This document shows positions 9,701-21,700 of a stretch of DNA of 28,109 nucleotides, piece by piece. This DNA comes from Saccoglossus kowalevskii (lineage: Eukaryota; Hemichordata; Enteropneusta; Harrimaniidae). Below the pieces are notes generated by a model. It saw nothing but the letters and a program-made list of their open reading frames with translations, did not search any database and had not been told where the DNA came from. The stretch covers positions 15,748 through 43,856 of the forward strand of contig NW_003125933.1 of NCBI RefSeq assembly GCF_000003605.2, given 5' to 3'. How positions within the stretch are numbered: the first letter of the stretch is position 1; each line of letters begins with the position of its first letter. A program made the position numbers and the translations under genes.

Positions 9701-12700
9701 AATTACAAGGATTACAACCAGTGTTGTCATAGTGATTGCTAATATTTCAGTGGCTTGATAAAAAAAACATTTAAACACGTTAAATGCATAAGCTTAATTA
9801 AATTAATAACAAACTGTAGACTACAAATATATAGTAAGATATGTTATTCACACATAATTTACCTTTGCTCTGTGACTTTTCTGGTCTTTCCAAGTCATTA
9901 TAAACTGTCAAATTGACAGTTATTTCTACCGATACATTACTGCAAGTAATGCAAGACTACGTTAATATGACTTGTCTTTCGGAGTATCATTAGTTTTTTG
10001 AAAACATATGCTATAGGCATATGCATTAGTGATTTAATAATGTGAATCGTTCGTTCCAAACAAGATATCCTATAAACAATATGACACACCTTGATTTCGG
10101 CCTTTCACCATTGTCTGTAGCATTCACTGTAAGATTGTAAAGTGATGTCGTATTGTATGGATCCAATTGATACATACTGCTTATTACTGCAGTGTTCTTA
10201 TCTATAACAAATATACCCTAGAAACGAAACAAACATTATAGACAAATGATTCGACAGCTCAATGCTATACCATACAATGTAGACAGTGAACAAAAACTAA
10301 TATTATTCCTACCCTCTCATTCCCTGCAGTTATTTCATATGTAACCATGCCAGCACTACCACCATCTTCATCAACTGCTTCAATATTCAACTGGAGGTCT
10401 GAACCAATACTTAGATCTTGTGGAACTTCTGTTCTGTATATATCTTTTTTTCAGAAAAGAGTTCAAAAATACCGAGATATTAAAAGAATAAAGGTATCAT
10501 GATTTTATTTCAATGTGTCTAGATACCGACTTGATAACTGGTTTCCAGTGAAGAGCTGTTTTATATCATTCAGCATTTGCTCATAACCTGCTATCATTTA
10601 GGTTTATATAAGGTCCGGGACAGAAGTAGAGTCAGTAATTGGAACTAATTACAGATATGAACTTTGCTAACAGACTGTTGTTTTAACACTTTGGCGCCCC
10701 CGCCCCCCGATTATAAGTTAACGATATTGATATGTGTAGTTTCCCAATATAGCGAACAATTAATAAAGTATATATGACGTGTTAAGTACTTTGTGTGATT
10801 GGTTACATGCGAGTGGAATGTGTGGAGGCCACGCCTCAAGGTCTTAAACTTCTATGTAAGGTATGCTGGTTGGTCACTTCTCCAGAGAGCGACTGAGACT
10901 AGAGATTGACACGAATTCCGTCTGTGTGTGTCTTTGCTTGGCTGAAGGGTTTGGGAACTCCTCGATCCTGGTAATCTTAATAACACGAGCGTAATCTTAA
11001 TAACACGGGCATTAGGCTGTTACAAGGGCAATAAATATTTGTTTGCATAAATTTTACAAAAAACGTATTATGAAAATGTTTCCTTTCCTTCAAATATTTT
11101 ATTTTCTTTAATTTGTGTGTCAAAACTGTGGATATATTCAATAACTATGTTAAATTCTAGTATGGATATTATTACTAATCACTAACATTTGTGTGGGGTA
11201 CATCCATTAATTAAGATGAGTTGGACATTCATTGTGACTCAACTGTGTATAGTGTTGAGTAATTAGAGATGCATAGGCTAATGTATACAGTATGTATGAT
11301 GAATTAGTACGAGGTTACATTTATGCAAATACACAAAACATGACTAACCTCTGATGAATTTGGGTGGGTTGATGTTGTAATCGTTGTAGTAGACCACCAC
11401 CGAAAAGTGGCCGTAATTATTATAAATCCCATCGTTCACTTCCACAGATATCTATTCGTCAGATTACAAAAGAAATATACATGAGATTGAGTGTATGATA
11501 AGAACGATGACAAATAATATATGATTGCATTAATAACACGTTTTTATTCCTCTGATTATAATCGATGTGTTTATGATTCTTGCTTAGTCTTGTTACCTTT
11601 AAGTCGGCTTCTGGTGTATTGAACTCAGCTTTTGTTTCAATAACTCCGCTGGTCTCATTGATAGAGAACAGGTTCTTAATGTACGGTATACTAGGCGTCA
11701 GTGAGTAAGTGATTGTTCCTTCAATGTCTGGGTCTGTTGCATTCACATTAATCACAAAGGTACCAATTGGCGAATCCTGTTTCAGAAATAAACGATTACT
11801 CGTAAGGTAATATTATCACTATTATATTATTACATATACCCCAGAACGACCATTACGTGTAATAGGCAAACTATCAACCAGTTTGATTGCTATACCACCG
11901 GTTTTATGCCGGGGGTAGATTGGAACCTTTGTATTTCGATCGACAGTTATTCACAACTAAAAAGCGCGTACATGACACGTTTTAGATGGTCATATTTGGA
12001 ATATGTCAAGTTAGAAGTCGACAATGTTGTTTATTTGTCCGATGAGTTACTGGATATGTTGTTTATGCTTTTAGACAGCCACCACGATGTCATCAAATCT
12101 GACTTTGGTGTGGTAAGAGTTTATCGTTTATTAAAATTATTCAACATAACTCTAACGTCTGAAGTACAGTATGTGGTAATCTTGCATACTCAAGACTCAA
12201 AACAGCTATGTAATAAACTCACATGAGACAGTTTTACTTCCATTTCGCTTGGATCAAATCTTGGCCTATTATCGTTTACATCTAATAGTATTATTTCCAC
12301 AGATGCAGTGCTGCTTCTCTGTGGAACACCTCCATCGTATGCTTGTATTACCAAACTCACAGTTTCCTGCTTCTCACGGTCAATGCTAGAGTTAGTCCGA
12401 ATTATTCCACTTCTTGAGTCGATTTTAAAGAATCCTATATCATAAGAGATAGATTAATTATTGGTAGCTGGCTTGGATGAAAAACCCACTATAGGAATCA
12501 TATACCGGAAACATTCACAGCTAAGTAGTCTTAGTCGATTTAAAGTCTTCTAACACTAATTATATTCTCCTAGATGTCGATTACAATAAACCAACTTACT
12601 CGTCAATTTAGTACCTTACCATAATTAATCAAATGTTTGGAACAACTTTATTCATCGTGGTAAGATCCTAGATGATATTACATGCCATCAACCCAGTTTT

Positions 12701-15700
12701 GCATTTATTGGAAATGTTATAATAACAGCACTTATCACCATAGAGACGACATTGGCAATTTGTACAGCTTATTAAAGATGAAAGTTTACTGAACATAAAT
12801 AGATGAAATCTTAACTAATCTTACAATAACTTTCTAATCAAATCTAAACAAAAATCCAACTAGTTGAAGAAGCCTTGGATTAAAAAGGTCTATTAAAGTC
12901 AATAAAACAAAAACAAAAATTGACAAATTATTTGTAAAGAACACTGGCTTCCGCACATATAACACACAGCTCTCGCTACTAAACCTTGTTTATGATTCCT
13001 TGAACACAATAATTATTGGCTTTACCAAGGCTTTCGATATTATTAGTCATAACATTCTCTTATCTAAATCATACACACTGTCGCATACGACTTATGTACC
13101 ACTTCCGTGTCACTGAGAATGTTCCAGAACCGTACTGTGTCTGGGTGGAATATTCTAGATTTTGTTTAGAAACTGGTTGAATAGGTAGAACACTGTAGGT
13201 TGAATAGAACACTGTAGGAGGCAATAGAAGGTAATGGAACATTCTAGAAATTGGTAGTAAGTTCCAGACTCATTATGTATGCTGATGTAATGGTCTATTT
13301 ATAGACAGTGTGGGTATATATAGGGGAGTTGTTCAGCACTGAGATCAGATCGGAGATCTCGTTGAATTGTATTGGAGTATCTAGTTATTGGAGTAGTGGA
13401 GTTTTACCGCGTTATTGTACTTGATGTTTGCAGAGTATAATAATACCAGTACTAGTTGAAACCTCATCTGTTGGCTCCGTGTTCGTATTTTATCATCGCC
13501 GCCAGGGAAGTCTTTTTGTTACTGTTGCCATTTTGGTATTTGAACCATCACACCTGTACTATACCAATTACGGTAATATTACGTTGCGTGTGACACACAC
13601 ACACGGCATCCCTTCGTTGTTATTTTTTACAAGTAACTTTGGGAACCTTTAATTAAATTACACTTAAATAAAAGAAATCAAAATCACCAGGCACAAGGAA
13701 ACTCAGGACTAATAAAGTATTTATCAAAATAACACCACTTATAGGCCTTAAAATCCGACCTAGACCCCCGACATTTACTCTAATACTGTATAATTCTCCT
13801 GGCCTTAATATATGGGTTTGTAAAACCCTATTGAAATCATTATTCTATTTTAAGACCATAATGCTTTTTAAACCAATTTAAGTATCAAACAAATATTTTC
13901 ACAACAAAGATTTTCTGATGTCGGTAATTTTCCAGACATCATTACAATACTAGATCGTAAACTGTCTCGGATTTTGCTATACCCCTTAAAGCGGAAGGGT
14001 CGGAATTGAGTCCCAAGTGACGATAACATCACATGCTAAAAACGCAAAGACTCATGGGTAGACGCTTGTTTATTAATAATTACACGCTATGGCCATCTGG
14101 TGAATGCGCGGGTGACGACCCCCCCCCCCCCGCTTTAAAGGAATCACTAGATTACCATGGTGATAGATCATAGAATAATAAAACAATACCTTCTAAGTTA
14201 AAAATTGGAAACTATGAAAAATAAAATCGGAAAGACAGTGAAATGAGGTTTGCTTTATAACATGTGCGATACTGAGATAGTTAGGAATTGAAATAGACAT
14301 ACCATCATCATTTCCATGTACTATTTTATAGTACACATCTCCTGCGCCTTGGGAACTATTCTGGGCATCTAAATCAGTTGCAGTTACAGTGACAATGGAT
14401 GTACCTGTAGGAACATTCTCAAGTACTTCTTTGGTATAATTGGTTGGTTTGAAATTCGGTGAATACACATTCAATTCTGAGATGAATATACTGACCTATT
14501 AAAATAAAACGCAGTTAAAATATGAATAATGCATACGTAGGATTAAACTGTTCACAGGTTTCCGTGTCATTTAATTATTTAACTATCTATTACTATTATA
14601 AGCACCTTTCACATGAACCGCGCTCTCTAGTAACGACACGTTTTGTGGCGTAAATAAGTGACATGAAATCTGACCTATAGCAGTTTATCAATGATAATTA
14701 TGTTTTGCTTATATTTTACTATGTTCTTGGTAACTATGACAACACAACCAAACGTAGTTGTCTTTTTAAACAAAATTGCTGTCACGCATATCCTCGGGGC
14801 GGACATCCGGGCATTTTCACCGCCTGGCAACCCTAGTGGTGAAAACAAAGGCCCAAAACTCGCAGAAAACGATACTTTGGGATGATTGTTGAGACTCCGC
14901 TGAACAGTGTAACAAGATTATCCCTACGTCTATAACATATATAAATTTGGTTGTTCAGGATTACTTCAAAGTTGAGTTTGTGTTGTTTTCTTGAAATTTA
15001 ACCGGCGTTCCACAGCAGCGCGCACAGAGCCCATAGAAATGCATGTACAGTGGTGCGCGGCGTAGCAACGTGGAACGTCTTGTGACGTAGCTCCGCCCCC
15101 GAGGATAGGTCATTTTTCGTCACAAAAGCGCTCCATCACCAGAAGCCGCGAGTTATAGGGATCGTGTATTGTCGAACCGTAATAGGTAATCAAGAGCTTG
15201 CTGGCTGGTCTATATAATGTCGTAAAATAACAATTATCTGTCTCAACTTTTCATTATCGGTGTTATGAGTATAATTACTTATGTACAAAAGTAAAAAAAG
15301 ATATAATTTGGGAAAAACTTGTAGTCCCTTGTGTGAAAAACATTCCCTTTGTGTATATCATACATCATCATTAATAACTTACTTGAAGCAACAAATGCAA
15401 TACATTTGCACATTGGGCATTTGTATCTATGTTTAAACAATGATATGAAGTTGAATCAAAATAGTAATAGAAGGTAAAATCTATTGTGCCTCAAAATACC
15501 AAATCACGATGTTTCCATGGAAAATAATATAATATTTTTATTTTCTGAAATAGTTAGAACATCCTGCTTCACTCTCAAGTAGGCGTCATTGGTGTATTTA
15601 ATATGCATATGTCATCTTATATATGTACATGTATACATAATTCACATTCATGAACAGGAGATTACATTAATACAGACAAAAGTAAGTTCTTACTTCAGTA

Positions 15701-18700
15701 GTACTACTCAGAGTTGGGTTGCCACCATCTTTCGCCACTACTGTCAGCTTACGCTGTTCATCACCAGTAGTCAAACTCTTAGAAACCGACACTGCCCCAG
15801 TTAATTCGTCAATTTCAAAAGACACGTTTTTATCTGAAACATTATAAAGTTGATGTACTAGTATTTACTATTTTACGATAATGTTAGGTTGATTGGATGT
15901 TCTCATTTTTTGCAATTACTAACTAACTAACTAACCTACCTGGATTAGGGAGCTCTAAATAATATCGAATAAGTGAATTATTTCCAGTATCAATGTCTTC
16001 AGCTGTAATATTTACCACAATGAAGCCTATTGGGGTATTTGCTGGTATGTCTACACTATACTCTTCACTGGTGAAATATGGAGCATTGTCATTGACATCA
16101 TGTATATCAATATGTACAGTAACAGTCGATGTCATAGGTTCAACTCCCCCATCCTTCGCCATAACAGTGAGATTGTAATACCTTGTACGCTCAAAATCAA
16201 TGCTGGCGTTATTTGAAGGGATTATTTCGCCAGTAAATTCTGAAATTAAACACACATAATGTTTGTGCCACATTAACAACGACTAGAAAATATTCAAGTG
16301 TACGTAATATTCAAGAGTATGTACATTAATAGAATAGAATAGAATAGAATAGAATAGAATAGAATAGAATAGAATAGAATAGAATAGAATAGAATAGAAT
16401 AGAATAGAATAAAAAAGAATAAAAACTTGTCATGAGTATGTACATTAATAGAATAAAATTGAATATAATAAAATAGAATAGACTAGACTAGACTAGAATA
16501 AAATTGAATAGAATAAAGAATAGAATAAAATAAAAACTTTATTGCTGTTTTACCCAATATATGAGTTTTTGGTAAAGATTAAATTAAAGAACCAAATTCT
16601 TTAGACAACAAGAAAACAAATACTAACAATAGAAAAACAAAACAAACAAGACGCTTGAATGTCTAGACAAAAATGGTTATTTTGTATTTTCTGAAGTAAT
16701 TAGTTCGAGCATTTCACTTTTAATTGAATGTTCTCGTTTATTGAAATAGTTATAGATGTATATAAAACATAATTTTTAGATCTTTATTATTTAAAGTATT
16801 AATAACTCACAATTTGTGTTGTCTTGAGTGTTGTGTTTTCTGAACAAACTGATATAAAATTAAATTTAATTAAATGTTTACATGCTTTATGGAGTAAGTA
16901 ATATTAATTACCAGCTAATTAATTCCATCTACCAAATTGAACTATGGTTGCTTATGTTATACATATAGTATTAACTTAGTGTCTAGTTATCATGATAAGT
17001 GTATTAAAGGACATGTTATTGTGTACATAGCAATCATTTGAAGTTCAATCTGTTCGTCGACCGTTACTCCTCACTCCAGTGCGACCCAAATATGTAAACT
17101 CTTCACATAGTATATGTAAGGGCTTTGGGTATTCAATGCGACTGTTGTCTTTGTTTGTATTTTAATTTGTGTGGAAGACTCAACCTCTATATTTTAACTA
17201 AATGGTAGGTATATATTACCATATTAATTTCATAATGTGCTGAATGTGATATAATTTTAGAAGACCACATGCATTAGTGACAGCAAGCCAGTGGCTTGGA
17301 TCTGCAGCGCTCTCGCCCAATTAATATTCACACATTCAGTAATTATATCTCAATTGAAAAATTCCTATAATTGGATTATTTTCCTTAATACCAAGATCTT
17401 TGAATTGATTATTTCAATGTTTTCATATTTGATTTTCCAAACCTTTCGTAAACATATATATATATACGTCATAGTTTTAATTTTTTTCTTGTTGAATCCT
17501 GTCGCGTTTAAGAGGACACTCTGTTATAATGATATGTTTTGCAGTCATCAATGATGTGATCAAAACTTATCAACAAAAGCTATATTTTGTCCATAACTAT
17601 GATATGATGTGCTTACTGATTTCTATACATGGTATATTTATTTGATAAATGCTTCGGTGTCATAATTTTGCAGTTCCCTATTGTTTGGTGTTCTTAGACA
17701 ATTGTTTTCAATCATCTCTTGATTGTGTATAATGTGTTTTACTAAACTATAATGATGGGCTATAATTATTTTGTATACCATTAATATTGTCGCCAATAAT
17801 CACATTTGCGCAAATTCTAATACAAAGCTTACCGTCAATTGCAAAGTTCCCATCATTCCCATCAACTATACTGTAGTAGAGAGTTCCATTTTCCCCAAGA
17901 TCGGAGTCAGTTGCCAACAGAAAAACTATAACACTATCATCTACTGTATTTTCATCTACATCCCCATGGTAATAAGGTAGTGTGAATGTGGGAGCATTGT
18001 CATTAACATCACCCACACTGATTTGAACATTTGTAGTAGAATTTCGCGATGGTAACCCATTGTCTGTTGCCTAATGCACAACATGGAATTATGTTAACAC
18101 ATTCGGACAAATCAATCTCATAAACATTCTGAAACTAGTATTCATTATTCTTGTACAAAGCTGCGCGTCGGTCCATGTAACGCGTACTGTCAGAGTGTAT
18201 ACTTTGCCGTATCCTCGTGATAACCTTATTATTATAATACATCTTTTCCTTCCAATGATACATCACGGGAATGCCGAAATCCTAAAAGTTTAGAACTGAT
18301 TTAGCGAATTTCTTTGTGCAGGGTCTGGTCCGAAACCTTTGGGGCCGCCTTGTTTGTTTTTATTATTAGATGATGCTCACGCGCGTAATCGTTCCATATT
18401 TGAAACTCGCATTTCCTAAATATGGTGGGATGAAAATACCCAGTGCAATACCGCAAAATTACGGCACGCTGTAACTTATGGCGTTACGGTGACAGATGTA
18501 TAATAACAGAATATATTACCGTTGTACACATGAAAATAAGTTGGCATATTAATGTATGGATACAGTAAGTGTATATAGACAGTTGCATATTTATCTAACT
18601 CATTTGACTATGTTGTGTAATTTACTTAAGTTAATAGATTTGATCTGCTGGATTTTCTTTCAATTGCTGTTATTTGTTTTGTGTTCCTGCACATGTAAAT

Positions 18701-21700
18701 TTTCCTGTACGCCTTTTGTTCAATGGTCTATGGATGGGTATGTTTTACATATCTCTAGCTGTTACTACGTCAACAAGAAATACTGTATTATAGCCATGAT
18801 GTATGATAGAATGAGATAAAATGAAGACATTATGCTTACCATTACAATAAGACTATAACTAGCTTTATATTCTCTGTCGATGGGACCAACTGCATAAATG
18901 TCCCCCTCAACCTCGTCCATGGAAAACACAGTGCCTTTCAACAAATTAAAACAATATTTTGAAAAATCATCAGATATAATGGTGTATTTGTTCATAAGTT
19001 TTAATATGGGTTGTGTGTGTCAAAATGTAAATATATATCATTTATTTACTGCATTGTTATTTATGGTAAAAGTGATTTATCTCACCAAGATTTCCATCGA
19101 TTATTTGATAAGATATTTCAGCATTGATATTTTCATCTTTGTCATTTGCGCTGACTTTTCCAATCACAGTGTCAGACGTAATTGTGTAGTCGTCTTCTAG
19201 CATTGTCATCATATAGTGTGAATTAGTAAAAGCCGGTGAATTGTCATTGACATCTATGACGTTAACCAATACCTAGAATAGAATAGAATAGAATAGAATA
19301 GAATAGAATAGAATAGAATAGAATAACCCAGTCCAATAAAGTAAAGAGATAAAGAGAAGCATGGTTGAGTGTTAGAAGTCGGAATAACAGAAGAAAGGAA
19401 GACGAGATCAATGAAATAAAAGTATACCGGAGTGTAAGTCATTCTTTGTCGTGGTTCTCTGTTACGGTCGGCATCCATTGCGACAACAGAAAAAGAATGA
19501 TGCTTATTTAATTCATAATCCAATTTAGCCACAGTGTATATCTCGCCCTAAAACAAGAACACAGTGGGTGAATTACTCATATGTATATATTGTATTGCTT
19601 AATGTTATAATGTATGAATATATTAATATATTTACAGTGCTTATGTTTATTGAGAATGCATCCACTCTGTGTGTAAAACCATATATTATGTCATCATTAT
19701 CAACTCCTGCTGACACTGTTAAGACGTAAACAGGTGCTGGTTGCTCTTCCATTACTGTCACTTCATATTCAGGGCGATGGAATTCTAATCTTTCATCCAC
19801 TTCTTTAATTACGGTCACATTCACCAGAGCAGTATCACTAAGTACACCATCTGACGCTACTACAGTGAATTGAAGAGATTTGTATTCATCAAGCTTTTCC
19901 TGTAGATCTTCATAATTAATCTCTCCATTCAGCTGTATTAGACCTCTATTGTCGACCTTAAACAAGTCAGTGCTATTATTTATAATATGATACAATATAC
20001 GTCCGTTCTCGTCGCTGTCTTTGTCAGTAGCTGATACAGTCAGTACTACGTGTTCAGCACGCTGTCCATGCTCTACTGTACCATTATATCTGTCATCAGT
20101 GAACTGTGGCGAATTATCATTAATATCTTTAATTGTGACTATGACAGTTGATGTAGACGTGTGGAATGGATGTGAACTGTCTCTGGCATAGGCTGCATAC
20201 AAAACAAAACACAGACATGACCACATTAGTTACATTATATTGTTCATTACCAAATCCACGATCATTCCTCAAGTCAACCAAAATCCAACCAACCAACCAA
20301 TTAACACCGAATGAAATAAAGTAAACTGGATTTACTGAAGAATAACTAGTACTAAATAATTTAGTGACTGACGACTCTACTTGAATTGGTTTGATTCTTA
20401 TAAACGTCATTGTCATAATTAGATGAGAGTAACATTATTATGCACAATGGTCTTCAAAGTTAATTAACTATTATGGATGAAATTGTACTTGATATTACTA
20501 CTAATACTCAAACAATAAAAGTTGATCAAATTCAAAGTTTCCCAATGCTTCATAAATTGCCACAATATGTCTCATGAATTGATTCAAACCTTACCGTAGA
20601 ATTCGTATTGTCTTCCTTCAGGATCTTCATAGTCAAGTTTTGAGCTGGTGTATATTTCCCCTGATAAGAATAATACATGTATGTAAATCTCATATGGCTA
20701 ATATGTGTTTACGCTTTTTCATAATGATCGATATTTTGATGTGAGGTGTAATGAGCTAGAGATGAGTAAACTAATGCACCTGGAAAGCACAGTAGTGTAA
20801 GTAAAATAAATGTGTTCAATCTATTACCTGTGTTTGAATCAATAGTAAAATTAGATATGCTTAAACTATATGTTACAATTCCATTGCTGCCTAAATCTCG
20901 GTCCTCAGCAAAGACTGTAAGCACAATGGTTCCATCGTCAGCTTCCTCGTTCTGGTCTGTAGATAATATCAATCAACTCAATAACTACCTCGGTGAAACT
21001 GGTCCTTATCGGAACACCATGGTCATTAGCTGATATATTGATTTCATACCGGGCTGTTTCCTCCCGATCGAGTTCACCCATCAAAGTCAGCTGTCCAGAG
21101 CTGCGTTCTATTCGGAACTTACCCTTGCTTCCATTTACTATAGAGTAACTAATTATGGCGTTGTTCCCTTCATCAGCATCTGTCGCTGTCAATGTATCTA
21201 TTACAAACCCAACTCTCACATTTTCCTCAATAGAATACTTATATGTCTGTTGTTCGAATTGGGGATGATTATCATTTACATCCAAAATTGTGATAGTTAC
21301 TGTTCTCATGCTACTCAGACTGTTATGTTCCCCGTTGCGATCCGATGCTGTCACCTGGAGCTCGTATTGTTTGTTTGTTTCCCTGTCAAGGCCTGGATCC
21401 CCCGAATGAGATGTGGTAATTATTGCCGTTCTGCTGTTTATCATAAACTTTTCATGACCAATTCCGCTTAGTGTGTAAACAATCAATGCATTGTAATCAG
21501 AGTCAATATCAGTTGCATGAATGTCCTTCGTCTGTTAAAAATATAAAATTCTTATTGGTGAGAAGATACATATAATATATATATATATATATTAAATATA
21601 TTCCTTCACCACTAACACATTTTATACTCATTGCAAAAATGAATGTTACAAAATGCTACATGGTATTATATTTGCTGCATTGCCATGCCAGAAATCATTT

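Noticed and set aside
10620-11030. Solo LTR ending TGTTACA
   Set aside because: Several TGT starts are possible, and none gives a matching target duplication next to ACA; kept only as an unclassified segment.
11906-12226. 106-codon plus-strand ORF in a cadherin intron
   Set aside because: No domain, splice context or promoter was recognised; its 3' end overlaps cadherin exon 20 on the other strand.
13428-13652. 74-codon ORF downstream of the heat-shock cluster as a heat-induced gene
   Set aside because: It resembles no heat-shock protein or other family I know; probably untranslated element sequence.
18160-18490. Transposon with ends near GTAACGCGTACTGTCAG and CGTTACGGTGACAG
   Set aside because: The inverted match is too short and gapped to support terminal repeats.
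20952-20985. A 32-nt intron (ACCGAG/GTAGTT ... CTACAG/ACC) to explain the exon 10 break
   Set aside because: It is too short for a spliceosomal intron, the removed bases encode conserved EVVIELID sequence, and removal does not restore the needed frame.
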